From positions 2,356,001-2,420,000 of the forward strand of contig JAXLVB010000002.1 of NCBI GenBank assembly GCA_046329195.1: 64,000 nt of DNA, written 5' to 3'. This DNA comes from JAXLVB01 sp046329195 (lineage in GTDB: Bacteria; Bacteroidota; Bacteroidia; Cytophagales; Spirosomataceae). A program made the translations under genes and the position numbers. Below are positions 1 to 8,267 of this stretch, in pieces. Every line of letters begins with the position of its first letter. Position 1 is the first letter of the stretch. The notes below the pieces were generated by a model. The model made no database searches. It had not been told where the DNA came from and saw nothing but the letters and a program-made list of their open reading frames with translations.

Positions 1-2
1 GC

Positions 3-659
3 CCCGACGAAATCCCCGAACTCTACCGTATGATTACGGAAGAAGACTATGACTTGGTATCAGGCTGGAAAAAGAAACGCTACGACCCGCTTTCTAAGAC
101 CATCCCGACCAAGCTATACAATGCAGCCATCAGTTGGGTAACAGGTCTCAAGCTACACGATAACAACTGCGGCCTCAAAGCTTACAAAAACGAAGTAGTC
201 AAAACCATCCGGCTGTATGGCGAAATGCACCGATACATCCCCGTACAAGCCATGTGGAACGGATTTAGCCGTATTGGTGAAAAGGTAGTGGAGCATCGAG
301 CTCGCAAGTATGGGGTTACCAAGTTCGGCTTAGAGCGATTCTTGTACGGGTTTCTGGACTTGATGTCTATCACCTTCGTACAGCGTTTTGGCAAACGCCC
401 CATGCACCTGTTTGGTAGCTTGGGAGTAGCTTCTTTTATGTTTGGGTCGTTGATTACACTATGGCTTCTGGCTGACAAAGTGTATAGTATAGCCAATCAC
501 CTAAAGTTTCGGAATGTAACCGACAATACTTGGTTTTACTTAGCGTTGGTAGCCATTATTTTAGGCAGCCAATTGTTTTTGGCAGGTTTCTTGGGCGAAC
601 TCATCACCACCAACTCTGACCGTACCACCGACTACCAGATTCGAGAACGAGTAGGGTAG
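3..659 (+). CDS. GT2-family glycosyltransferase, membrane-anchored (5' end missing)
   Basis: The reading frame is already open at the window edge, so only the C-terminal part is present. The segment DLVSGWKKKRYD followed by NNCGLKAY is typical of dolichyl-phosphate-mannose-synthase-like GT2 enzymes, which move a sugar from a nucleotide donor to a polyprenyl phosphate or lipid at the inner membrane. Two hydrophobic helices near the C-terminus (around LFGSLGVASFMFGSLITLWL and FYLALVAIILGSQLFLAGFL) form the membrane anchor seen in this subfamily. The metal-binding DxD motif would lie upstream of the window. A 19-bp gap separates it from the aminotransferase downstream. Sugar and acceptor cannot be told from the sequence. 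Confidence 0.85.
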   Translation, partial: PDEIPELYRMITEEDYDLVSGWKKKRYDPLSKTIPTKLYNAAISWVTGLKLHDNNCGLKAYKNEVVKTIRLYGEMHRYIPVQAMWNGFSRIGEKVVEHRARKYGVTKFGLERFLYGFLDLMSITFVQRFGKRPMHLFGSLGVASFMFGSLITLWLLADKVYSIANHLKFRNVTDNTWFYLALVAIILGSQLFLAGFLGELITTNSDRTTDYQIRERVG

Positions 660-678
660 TAAGTTTGCTTCTACGCCT

Positions 679-1731
679 ATGATGACCTTCTACCCTGGCC
701 CTTCCAAAGTCTATCCGCAACTTGCTGATTATCTGCAAGATGCCGTAGCGAGTGGTATCTTGAGCGTCAATCACCGTAGCCAGCCTTTTATGGATTTACT
801 TGCTGAAACAATTCGGTTGTTTAAGCAAAAATTAAATCTCCCTGCTGATTATCAGGTGTATTTTGTGTCGTCAGCCACCGAATGTTGGGAAATCATCGCT
901 CAATCGTTGGTACAAGGCAATACGTACCATTGCTACAACGGGGCTTTCGGGAAAAAATGGTTTGAATACACCGCCAAATTGGGGATAGAAGCCTATGCGC
1001 TACCTTTTGGTGTGAATGAACACTTGTCGGTTCCTCGGGGGATTCTTCCCAAAACCGTTTGTTGTTTTACCCACAACGAAACCTCTAACGGCACTGCCTT
1101 GACCGATGACGTACTGGAATCTTACCAGATAGCTCGAACTCACCAAGGCGTTTTGTTAGCGATAGATGCCACCTCTTCGATGGGAGGGGTAAATCTGCCC
1201 TGGCAATTGGCCGACGTTTGGTTTGCCTCGGTACAAAAATGCTTCGGATTGCCAGCAGGTCTAGGTGTGATGGTCTGTTCGCCACAAGCTATTGAGCAAG
1301 CAACCCGGCTCAACGAGCGAAACCATTACAACAGTTTACTTTTTATTCACGAAAACTTTGCACAGTACCAAACACCCTACACGCCCAATGTGTTGGGAAT
1401 TTATTTGTTGAATCGAGTACTGCAGCAAATTCCGACCATCGCCGAAACGGCTCAAGTCATCAAAAAACGGGCGAAAGAATGGTATGATTTTTTTGAAAAT
1501 AACACATCATGGAACCTCCTAGCCAAGCAACCCGAAGTGCGGTCAGATACAGTAATTACCGTGAGTGGAGCAACTCCAGCGATTCAGTCCATCAAAAGCC
1601 GTTGTAAAGAAGCAGGTATCACATTGGGCAATGGCTATGGAGAATGGAAAGATACGACCTTTCGGATTGCTAATTTTCCAGCTATTGAACAATCTGAAAT
1701 AGCTCAATTAAAAACCCTTTTGATTGACTAA
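679..1731 (+). CDS. Class V aminotransferase, SerC-like
   Basis: A 350-residue fold-type I PLP enzyme. The N-terminus MTFYPGPSKVYP and the segment SSATECWE match the phosphoserine / alanine-glyoxylate aminotransferase group, and SVQKCFGLPAGLG contains the probable PLP-binding lysine. AIDATSSMGG supplies the aspartate that contacts the pyridine nitrogen. Two consecutive ATG codons at 679 and 682 make the start ambiguous by one residue. The family moves amino groups between serine, phosphoserine or alanine and oxo-acids; phosphoserine aminotransferase activity is possible, but no serA lies nearby to confirm it. It follows the glycosyltransferase closely on the same strand. Confidence 0.75.
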   Translation: MMTFYPGPSKVYPQLADYLQDAVASGILSVNHRSQPFMDLLAETIRLFKQKLNLPADYQVYFVSSATECWEIIAQSLVQGNTYHCYNGAFGKKWFEYTAKLGIEAYALPFGVNEHLSVPRGILPKTVCCFTHNETSNGTALTDDVLESYQIARTHQGVLLAIDATSSMGGVNLPWQLADVWFASVQKCFGLPAGLGVMVCSPQAIEQATRLNERNHYNSLLFIHENFAQYQTPYTPNVLGIYLLNRVLQQIPTIAETAQVIKKRAKEWYDFFENNTSWNLLAKQPEVRSDTVITVSGATPAIQSIKSRCKEAGITLGNGYGEWKDTTFRIANFPAIEQSEIAQLKTLLID

Positions 1732-1733
1732 CT

Positions 1734-1799
1734 CGGAATATTATATGGTTTTTTGTTGATTTTTTGATTAATACACACAAAAATCAAAATAATATTCCG
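1734..1799. promoter_or_regulatory. 11-bp inverted repeat in the aminotransferase-marC gap
   Basis: CGGAATATTAT (1734-1744) is repeated perfectly in inverse as ATAATATTCCG (1789-1799), separated by an AT-rich loop of 44 nt. It begins just after the aminotransferase stop codon, so it may act as a terminator or operator. A Bacteroidota -7-like box TATCTTTG at 1829-1836 follows and probably serves marC. Confidence 0.35.
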
Positions 1800-1864
1800 A
1801 CAAATTAATCATTTTGATTTTTTGATAGTATCTTTGTGCGCTACTTCTTAACGCCTACCGCCTT

Positions 1865-2443
1865 ATGGAATTGAACTTCAAAGAAATCGTTTCGGTTACG
1901 CTCATTTTGTTTTCGGTCATTGATATTATCGGTACCATTCCGGTCATCATAGACCTACGTCGCAAGGTTGGGGATATTCATGCAGGTACGGCTACGTTTG
2001 TATCGGGAGGGATTATGATTGCTTTTTTGTATATCGGGAAATCCATCCTCAGTCTATTTGGAGTGGACGTTCAGTCCTTTGCAGTGGCGGGGGCCTTGAT
2101 TATCTTCTTGATTGGCCTTGAAATGACGCTGGGGCGTAATATTTTCAAAACTGACCCCCAAATGGGAAGCACCAAAGCCGTGGCTATTGTGCCGTTGGCC
2201 TTCCCGATTATTGCAGGTGCGGGTACTATGACGACTATTTTGTCGCTCAAAGCCCAGTTTGAGGAAGTTAACATTCTGATCGGGATTTTTGCCAACTTAG
2301 TATTGGTTTATGTGGTCATTCGTTCGTCCGAATGGTTGGAACAAAAACTTGGGCCTGCGGGTGTAGGTGTTTTGCAAAAAATCTTCGGGGTGGTACTACT
2401 GGCAATTGCCATTAAGTTGTTCAAGAAGAACCTAGGCTTATAG
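1865..2443 (+). CDS. MarC-family integral membrane protein
   Basis: 192 residues, nearly all hydrophobic, with six predicted membrane segments. The sequence FSVIDIIGTIPVIIDL near residue 17 and PLAFPIIAGAGTMTTI in the middle are the two internally related signatures of the MarC (UPF0056) family. The molecular function of the family is unsettled; the old link to multiple antibiotic resistance was not upheld, so no transport substrate should be assumed. A TATCTTTG box 29 bp before the ATG is a reasonable promoter element. Confidence 0.85.
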   Translation: MELNFKEIVSVTLILFSVIDIIGTIPVIIDLRRKVGDIHAGTATFVSGGIMIAFLYIGKSILSLFGVDVQSFAVAGALIIFLIGLEMTLGRNIFKTDPQMGSTKAVAIVPLAFPIIAGAGTMTTILSLKAQFEEVNILIGIFANLVLVYVVIRSSEWLEQKLGPAGVGVLQKIFGVVLLAIAIKLFKKNLGL

Positions 2444-2530
2444 AACTCAATCGCTTCATGGATAATTTGTTCCTTTCTGGAACATGAGTACTTTTGTGAA
2501 GGCAATTAGCGATTCATAACCTTCACCATC

Positions 2531-3892
2531 TTGCGTATTTTATACTCCGAACGTTTCTTTTTTGTCGGTATTCTGGCATTAATGCTCTTGGCCTATTTCG
2601 GGATAGGTACGTACCGCCACCTGCCTTACAAAATTGAAGGAGACGGCAAGTATTATTACCAATACTTGGTATCGGGTTTTTATGACCACGATTTAGATTT
2701 CAGCAACAATTATCGCCAGCCCAAATACGACTGGATGGCAACGGAACTGGACAACTACCAGCTTCGGGACATGGTTAACGCACAGACCAAACGACCTGCC
2801 AATTTGTTTTCGACGGGTGTTGCTATCTTGTGGCTGCCGTTTTTTCTACTGGCATTCATTCTGTCGCATGTGTTTCATGCAGTAGGTTTGGATATTGACC
2901 TGAATCCTTGGGGTAAATTTTTTCAATACACAGTCATGCTGGCCAGTGTGGTGTATGGCTGGCTCACCTTGCGATTATGGTATGAAATAGCCAAACATTT
3001 TTTCGATAAACAACTGGTTATCATCGCCTTGTGGCTTATATCGTTTTTATCTCCGTTTTTTTATTATGCCGCAGTAGAAAGCTCCATGAGCCATGTGTAC
3101 GATGTGTTTGCCTATACCCTACTCCTGTGGTGTATCGTACGGTCTCGGCAGACAAACTACACCCAATACCTACCTTGGGTGGCAGTAGCCGCAGCGGTGA
3201 GTGTGTTGGTTCGTACCCAAAATGCCCCCAGCATTGCCTTGATGGGAGTATTTGTCTGGATAGATTACTACCGCATCACAAAACACTGGCTTTCAGCACG
3301 TTTGTTGATTACAGCTTTCGTTTTTTTATTGTGCATCTTGCCCTTTCCGCTGACTAATTTGTACCTATTTGGCAAGCCGTTTACGGTTCCTCAAGGCTCC
3401 CATTTTATGATTTGGGACAATCCTCAGTTACTGAACCTACTTTTTTCGTGGCGTAATGGTTTTTTCTCTTACCATCCCTTGCTTCTGGTGGGTTTTATCG
3501 GTTATGGGGCTTGGCTTTACCAGCGGTTTCAACAAAAAGATACCTTACGGTGGCTTTGGTTGGTGATGATGATGGCGTTTTTGGGGCAGGTCTATGTCAA
3601 TGCTTGTGTTATTGATTGGTGGGCCGGGCACTCGTTTGGGCAGCGGAGGTTATTATCAAGTTTACCTTTGTTTGTGCTCGGTCTTTGCTGGGTCATAGAC
3701 GCCGCTAATCGCCGTTGGAATCTCCTCATCCATACGGCTACTTCACCTACTTTGCTGCTATTGTGCGGATTAGGAATCTACCTCATGTTCATTCACATCT
3801 TCATCTGGAACTACGAAGAGCCCCACAACATCTACACGTGGATATTTTACACAGCTCCTACTAAACTGGCTTCGTATTTCGGCGGAAATTGA
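2531..3892 (+). CDS. Polytopic membrane protein, GT-C glycosyltransferase-like
   Basis: A 453-residue protein with about ten to twelve hydrophobic segments. After the first helix comes a loop with KIEGDGKYYYQYL and many aromatic and acidic residues, the layout of GT-C enzymes (PMT/ArnT-like) in which an acidic residue of the first periplasmic loop is catalytic. The first codon is TTG at 2531; an in-frame ATG lies at 2582 but would cut into the first helix, so the TTG is preferred. The substrate is unknown. Its position two genes after a GT2 enzyme is compatible with surface glycan or lipid glycosylation, but that is inference. Confidence 0.55.
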   Translation: MRILYSERFFFVGILALMLLAYFGIGTYRHLPYKIEGDGKYYYQYLVSGFYDHDLDFSNNYRQPKYDWMATELDNYQLRDMVNAQTKRPANLFSTGVAILWLPFFLLAFILSHVFHAVGLDIDLNPWGKFFQYTVMLASVVYGWLTLRLWYEIAKHFFDKQLVIIALWLISFLSPFFYYAAVESSMSHVYDVFAYTLLLWCIVRSRQTNYTQYLPWVAVAAAVSVLVRTQNAPSIALMGVFVWIDYYRITKHWLSARLLITAFVFLLCILPFPLTNLYLFGKPFTVPQGSHFMIWDNPQLLNLLFSWRNGFFSYHPLLLVGFIGYGAWLYQRFQQKDTLRWLWLVMMMAFLGQVYVNACVIDWWAGHSFGQRRLLSSLPLFVLGLCWVIDAANRRWNLLIHTATSPTLLLLCGLGIYLMFIHIFIWNYEEPHNIYTWIFYTAPTKLASYFGGN

Positions 3893-3987
3893 TAACTTGA
3901 ACGATATTTTCAAGATTGATTAAACCTTTTCTCTTTGGCGTCGTCTTAGGGTTGAAAACTACCAGACCATTGCCAAATTTGACTGAT

Positions 3988-5553
3988 ATGGCACTTATTG
4001 ACGCTTATTCAAAACCCCTTACGGCCAAACAAGCCGCTCATTTGCTACGGCGTACTACATTTGGCCCTTCACCACAACAGGTAAAGGATTTTACGGGTCT
4101 AACAGCCGATGCTGCCGTTACAAAGCTGATGCAGGTGACAACAGCGGATTTGAATCCCACACCACCTGTTGATTTAGATACGGGCAAAAGTTTTGTGGAC
4201 CAACCCTATGATGATACCAAACGAGCCAAGCACGAGGCCTATACTAAGTTTTGGTGGATGGGGCTGATGACGAGTGCCAATGTGAATATTCTGGAAAAAC
4301 TGACGCTGTTTTGGCAAAATCACTTTGTAGTAGCTTACAGTACGGTCAAAGACAGCCGTTACATGTTTAAGTACAACCAATTATTGCGTAAAAACGCCTT
4401 GGGCAACTACAAAAGCTTTGTGATTGAGGTGACCAAAGACCCTTCGATGTTGCGGTATTTGAATGGTAATCAAAACACGAAAACCGCCCCTAACGAAAAC
4501 TACGGACGTGAGTTGCAAGAACTGTTTACAATAGGCGTTCGTAAACCCGACGGTACGCCCAATTATACCGAAGACGACATCAAAGCAGCCGCACGGGTAC
4601 TGACGGGCTGGCGGGATACTGGTTATTATCAAGATGCACTGCCGGCTACGGCCTTTGCCATTACCAATCACGATACAACAGACAAAGTGTTTTCGAGCTA
4701 TTATGGGAAAACCACTATCAAAGGCCGCACCACGGCTTCGGCAGGCGACGATGAGCTCAAAGACTTGGTGGACATGATTTTGAATCAGCCTGAAACGGCT
4801 CGAAACATAGTGCGAGAAATGTATCGCTGGTTTGTGAACTATGACATCACTCCAACCATCGAGAAGGACTTTATTGAGCCATTGGCCACCATTTTTAGAA
4901 AAGATTACGAAATAAAACCTGTCCTCTCTGCCCTCTTAAAGAGCCAACACTTTTTTGATGATGGCATCAGAGGGGCTATTATTAAGTCACCAGTAGATTT
5001 GATAGTAGGTACGTATCGCTTCTTTTCAATTCCGGTTCCTAACGTGACCAGTAGTACTGCCAATTTTTACGCATTTACCCAAAGCCTTTATACCCAAAGT
5101 AATACCCTCCAACAAGCCGTAATGGATCAACCTACCGTGTTTGGTTGGCGAGCTTATTACGATACTGATTTTTATCAAATCTGGATTAATGCCTCTACCT
5201 TGGCCGTACGTGGCAAATTCACTGATAATGTAATTAATGGTGTCAAAGTAGGTGGCGTGGCGCTTCCCTTCGATACCATTGCGATTGCAAAGCAGATGAG
5301 TGACCCATCAGACCCTGAAAAATTGGTGACAGACCTAAGCACTTATCTGTTTGCAATGGACATTACCCAATCGCAGAAAGATTTTTTGATTGACCAAGTA
5401 CTGCTTCCTGGCCTACCTCGCTATGAATGGTATCCAGAGTGGCAAGACTACATCAAAGACCCTACCAGCAAGCCTAAGCTGAATGCCGTAAAATCAAAAT
5501 TGGACGCTCTGTTTTTATTTATGCTCCGAATGGCCGAATACCAAGTTGGCTAA
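3988..5553 (+). CDS. DUF1800 domain protein
   Basis: About 521 residues from the ATG at 3988; the frame is open to a TTG at 3916 but the family normally begins near AYSKPLTAKQAAHLLRRTTFG. That segment, together with WWMGLM, LTLFWQNHFV, NENYGRELQELFTIG and AARVLTGWR, is the full DUF1800 signature. The biochemical function is not known. DUF1800 genes are almost always followed by a DUF1501 gene, as here, and the two are thought to work together at the cell envelope. No convincing signal peptide is visible from this start. Confidence 0.85.
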   Translation: MALIDAYSKPLTAKQAAHLLRRTTFGPSPQQVKDFTGLTADAAVTKLMQVTTADLNPTPPVDLDTGKSFVDQPYDDTKRAKHEAYTKFWWMGLMTSANVNILEKLTLFWQNHFVVAYSTVKDSRYMFKYNQLLRKNALGNYKSFVIEVTKDPSMLRYLNGNQNTKTAPNENYGRELQELFTIGVRKPDGTPNYTEDDIKAAARVLTGWRDTGYYQDALPATAFAITNHDTTDKVFSSYYGKTTIKGRTTASAGDDELKDLVDMILNQPETARNIVREMYRWFVNYDITPTIEKDFIEPLATIFRKDYEIKPVLSALLKSQHFFDDGIRGAIIKSPVDLIVGTYRFFSIPVPNVTSSTANFYAFTQSLYTQSNTLQQAVMDQPTVFGWRAYYDTDFYQIWINASTLAVRGKFTDNVINGVKVGGVALPFDTIAIAKQMSDPSDPEKLVTDLSTYLFAMDITQSQKDFLIDQVLLPGLPRYEWYPEWQDYIKDPTSKPKLNAVKSKLDALFLFMLRMAEYQVG

Positions 5554-5639
5554 GTGGCTACTTACCATTGTGCAATCCGTTTATCTTCTCTATACTGTTG
5601 ATTATCAAAAGGCTAGTGTAGGGACAACTCTCAACTACG

Positions 5640-7205
5640 ATGAAACGTCGCAATTTTATACAACATCTTTCGTCATCATTCTTGCTGCCGGTAATGATTG
5701 ACGGGTATGGAGCCAAAGCCTTTAACCATACTTCGCCGTTTGTGAGGGCATTGTTGGATGTAGCCGATAATACCGACCGGATTTTGGTCATCATCCAGTT
5801 GCAAGGTGGCAACGATGGCCTCAATATGGTACTCCCTTTAGACCAAATGAGTACCTACAGTAGCCTCCGAGCCAACATTGCCTTGCCTGAAGCCAAAATC
5901 TTGAAACTCAATGGCTATGAAGCGACGGGTATTCACCCCGCCATGACAGGGTTACAAACGATGTTCAACGAGGGAAAACTCTCTATCGTTCAGGCGGTTT
6001 CGTATCCAAACCCTAACTTTTCACACTTTAGAGCCAGCGATATTTGGATGACTGGCGCCGATTCTACCCAAACGTTGGCTACAGGATGGGCAGGTCGCTA
6101 TTTGGACAATCGTTTTCCCGATTATCCCGACGTTTACCCGACCGCTGCCATGCCCGACCCGTTGGCTATTCAGATAGGGTACACTACAGCAACAACCTTG
6201 CTGGGGCCATCGGCCAACATGGCAGTAGCCATTCCTGACCCTGATACGTTTGCCCAACTGGTTGGTGATAAGCCCTTTGTAGCACCTGGCGACCTACCCA
6301 ACACGTACGCTGGCAAGCAGGTGTCGTTTATCCGTGAGCAACAGGTGTCGTCGGTGCAGTATGCAGGGCAAATCAAAACCGCAGCAAGTAAAGGTAAAAA
6401 TCAAGTAACCTACGCCACGGGCAACACCTTGGCCGACCAGCTCAAAATTGTTGCTCGCCTGATAGGAGGCGGCCTCCAAACCAAAGTGTATTATGTGACC
6501 ATGGGCGGCTTTGATACTCACGCCAATCAAGTGGATACTACCGATATGACCACAGGTACACACGCCGAATTGCTCAAGGACGTGTCGGATGCCATTAAGA
6601 ATTTTCAGGACGATTTAAAAGCCTTGAAAATGGAGGATAAAGTGATTGGGATGACGTTTTCGGAGTTTGGCCGCCGAGTAGTATCCAACGGAAGTAGAGG
6701 AACTGACCACGGGCTAGCAGCACCTATGTTTGTGTTTGGTACGTCTATCAAAACTCGGATGGTAGGCAAAAATCCTGACCTCAAAGACCTGGATAACAAC
6801 AACATAAAGATGCAGACCGATTTCCGTCAGGTCTATGCCGCCATTATTGAAGATTGGTTTGGAGGAAACGCTGCCGCCGAAAACGCTACGTTATTTAAAG
6901 ATTATCAATCCGTACCTGTGTTCCGCCAAACAGTGACAGGAATCGAGGAGCCAATAGGCAAATCGTTTGTTATCTATCCCAATCCTGCCATCAACGAAGC
7001 CATCATAGAATCCGACGAATTGACAAATGCTATCCAAAGTTTTCAGATGATGGACTTGTTGGGTCGGTCGGTATCGGTCAATAAAAGTCGGATTTCGTCA
7101 ACCGCACTACGCTTAGACCTTAGTAATCTGCCCGCAGGAAACTACGTCATCGGCATCGAAACGGAGCGTACTCGCCTCAAAGGCAAGCTGATGGTCGTCA
7201 AATAA
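5640..7205 (+). CDS. DUF1501 family secreted protein with T9SS sorting domain
   Basis: 521 residues starting MKRRNFIQHLSSSFLLPVM, a twin-arginine-like signal. The body shows IIQLQGGNDGLNMVLP, FDTHANQ, GMTFSEFGRRV and GTDHGLAAPMFVFG, which define DUF1501, a family related to the alkaline-phosphatase/sulfatase fold. The last ~75 residues (YPNPAINEAI ... LPAGNYVIGIE ... LKGKLMVVK) are a type A type IX secretion C-terminal domain, so the protein is probably exported through the outer membrane or anchored on the surface. It is the usual partner of the DUF1800 gene upstream. Confidence 0.85.
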   Translation: MKRRNFIQHLSSSFLLPVMIDGYGAKAFNHTSPFVRALLDVADNTDRILVIIQLQGGNDGLNMVLPLDQMSTYSSLRANIALPEAKILKLNGYEATGIHPAMTGLQTMFNEGKLSIVQAVSYPNPNFSHFRASDIWMTGADSTQTLATGWAGRYLDNRFPDYPDVYPTAAMPDPLAIQIGYTTATTLLGPSANMAVAIPDPDTFAQLVGDKPFVAPGDLPNTYAGKQVSFIREQQVSSVQYAGQIKTAASKGKNQVTYATGNTLADQLKIVARLIGGGLQTKVYYVTMGGFDTHANQVDTTDMTTGTHAELLKDVSDAIKNFQDDLKALKMEDKVIGMTFSEFGRRVVSNGSRGTDHGLAAPMFVFGTSIKTRMVGKNPDLKDLDNNNIKMQTDFRQVYAAIIEDWFGGNAAAENATLFKDYQSVPVFRQTVTGIEEPIGKSFVIYPNPAINEAIIESDELTNAIQSFQMMDLLGRSVSVNKSRISSTALRLDLSNLPAGNYVIGIETERTRLKGKLMVVK

Positions 7206-8228
7206 TCAGTGAACCAGTATGAGCTCTAAGCTCAGGCGAACTATCTCGCCCATGGAGTCACACTTCAAAAAACGGTCGTTTTTATACCATTTGGCCAAGT
7301 CATGTTTCAGGTGAAGAGTATTTTCATCTGATGAAACATGGTCTTTGGACATGGTATCTATCAAGTCTTTGATACGGCGTCCCTCAGAGCGTAAACGGCT
7401 GGCAATGAGTGCTCTTTCCTCTATCTGATATTGCTTCACACTTTCGGGGGTCATGTACTTCATCCCCATTTCGATGAGTGGATTATTCTGCTTAAAGTAC
7501 TGCGGCATATACACCGAGCGGTTGGCCTCATAGCTTTGTTGGTCAAAGTCTATGGAGCGTATGCGATAGTGAACTTCCTCAAAATCAGGCGTAACCACCA
7601 CAACAAAGTTGCTAGAGTGCATGTCGCCCAGTAGGCGTACAAAACAACGTTCTGTAAACTTGATAAACTCCTTGGCCAAACGAATCGGATTGAGGTTGGG
7701 ATCGCCGAGATGATATTTCATAAACTGGTCGCCAGGGATTCCAGCGATGTGTTCTTCAATCAACGTGTCGCCCCAAGTAATGTAGCTAATCCGGTTGGGC
7801 GACAGCAAATGCTCTAGTTCTAATCCATAAACCCGTGAAGCATCGGCTTTTTTGACATAAAAATAATCGAAGTTGTCGTTTACACGGTTTACGATTCGGA
7901 CTCTAAACGGTTTGGTATTTCCATACGAGCAAATATCCACTCGGTCCACGGTCAAGTGCTGCATCACCGACACGTCGCCATCGGCTTTGAGGTCAGCATA
8001 AATGCGTTTGAGATTATAAAATACCTCTTCAATGTCCGAATACGGATAAAACACAGTTTCCCAGAGGGTGTCATTTCCTTTTTTGTCGTACAGCGGAATA
8101 GTGTTGTCATAGCGGAGCAAATCGCTATACCCCAGCGGCATTTCAAATTCCCGATTGTATTTTTCGAGATAGCGCCTCAGCCGATTGCTGATTTTGTAAG
8201 GAATTTTCTTTTTTGAAATAAGTGCCAT
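7206..8228 (-). CDS. Kinase-fold (APH-like) protein of unknown substrate
   Basis: 340 residues, soluble, not a named family to me. Three elements fit a protein-kinase-like or aminoglycoside-phosphotransferase fold: a YVKKAD lysine region (about 124-129) followed by glutamates at 137 and 139, a catalytic-loop-like GDMHSSN at 201-207, and a metal-binding SIDFDQ at 225-230. The spacing is close to that of APH and HipA-like kinases. The gene ends immediately beside the DUF1501 stop codon (convergent, no gap) and lies 39 bp downstream of the GH44 gene on the same strand. The phosphorylated target is unknown; it could also be a catalytically weak family member. Confidence 0.5.
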   Translation of the reverse strand: MALISKKKIPYKISNRLRRYLEKYNREFEMPLGYSDLLRYDNTIPLYDKKGNDTLWETVFYPYSDIEEVFYNLKRIYADLKADGDVSVMQHLTVDRVDICSYGNTKPFRVRIVNRVNDNFDYFYVKKADASRVYGLELEHLLSPNRISYITWGDTLIEEHIAGIPGDQFMKYHLGDPNLNPIRLAKEFIKFTERCFVRLLGDMHSSNFVVVVTPDFEEVHYRIRSIDFDQQSYEANRSVYMPQYFKQNNPLIEMGMKYMTPESVKQYQIEERALIASRLRSEGRRIKDLIDTMSKDHVSSDENTLHLKHDLAKWYKNDRFLKCDSMGEIVRLSLELILVH

Positions 8229-8267
8229 ACCGTGTAAAACGTTGTTGAGTGTAATGAGGAATGGGCT

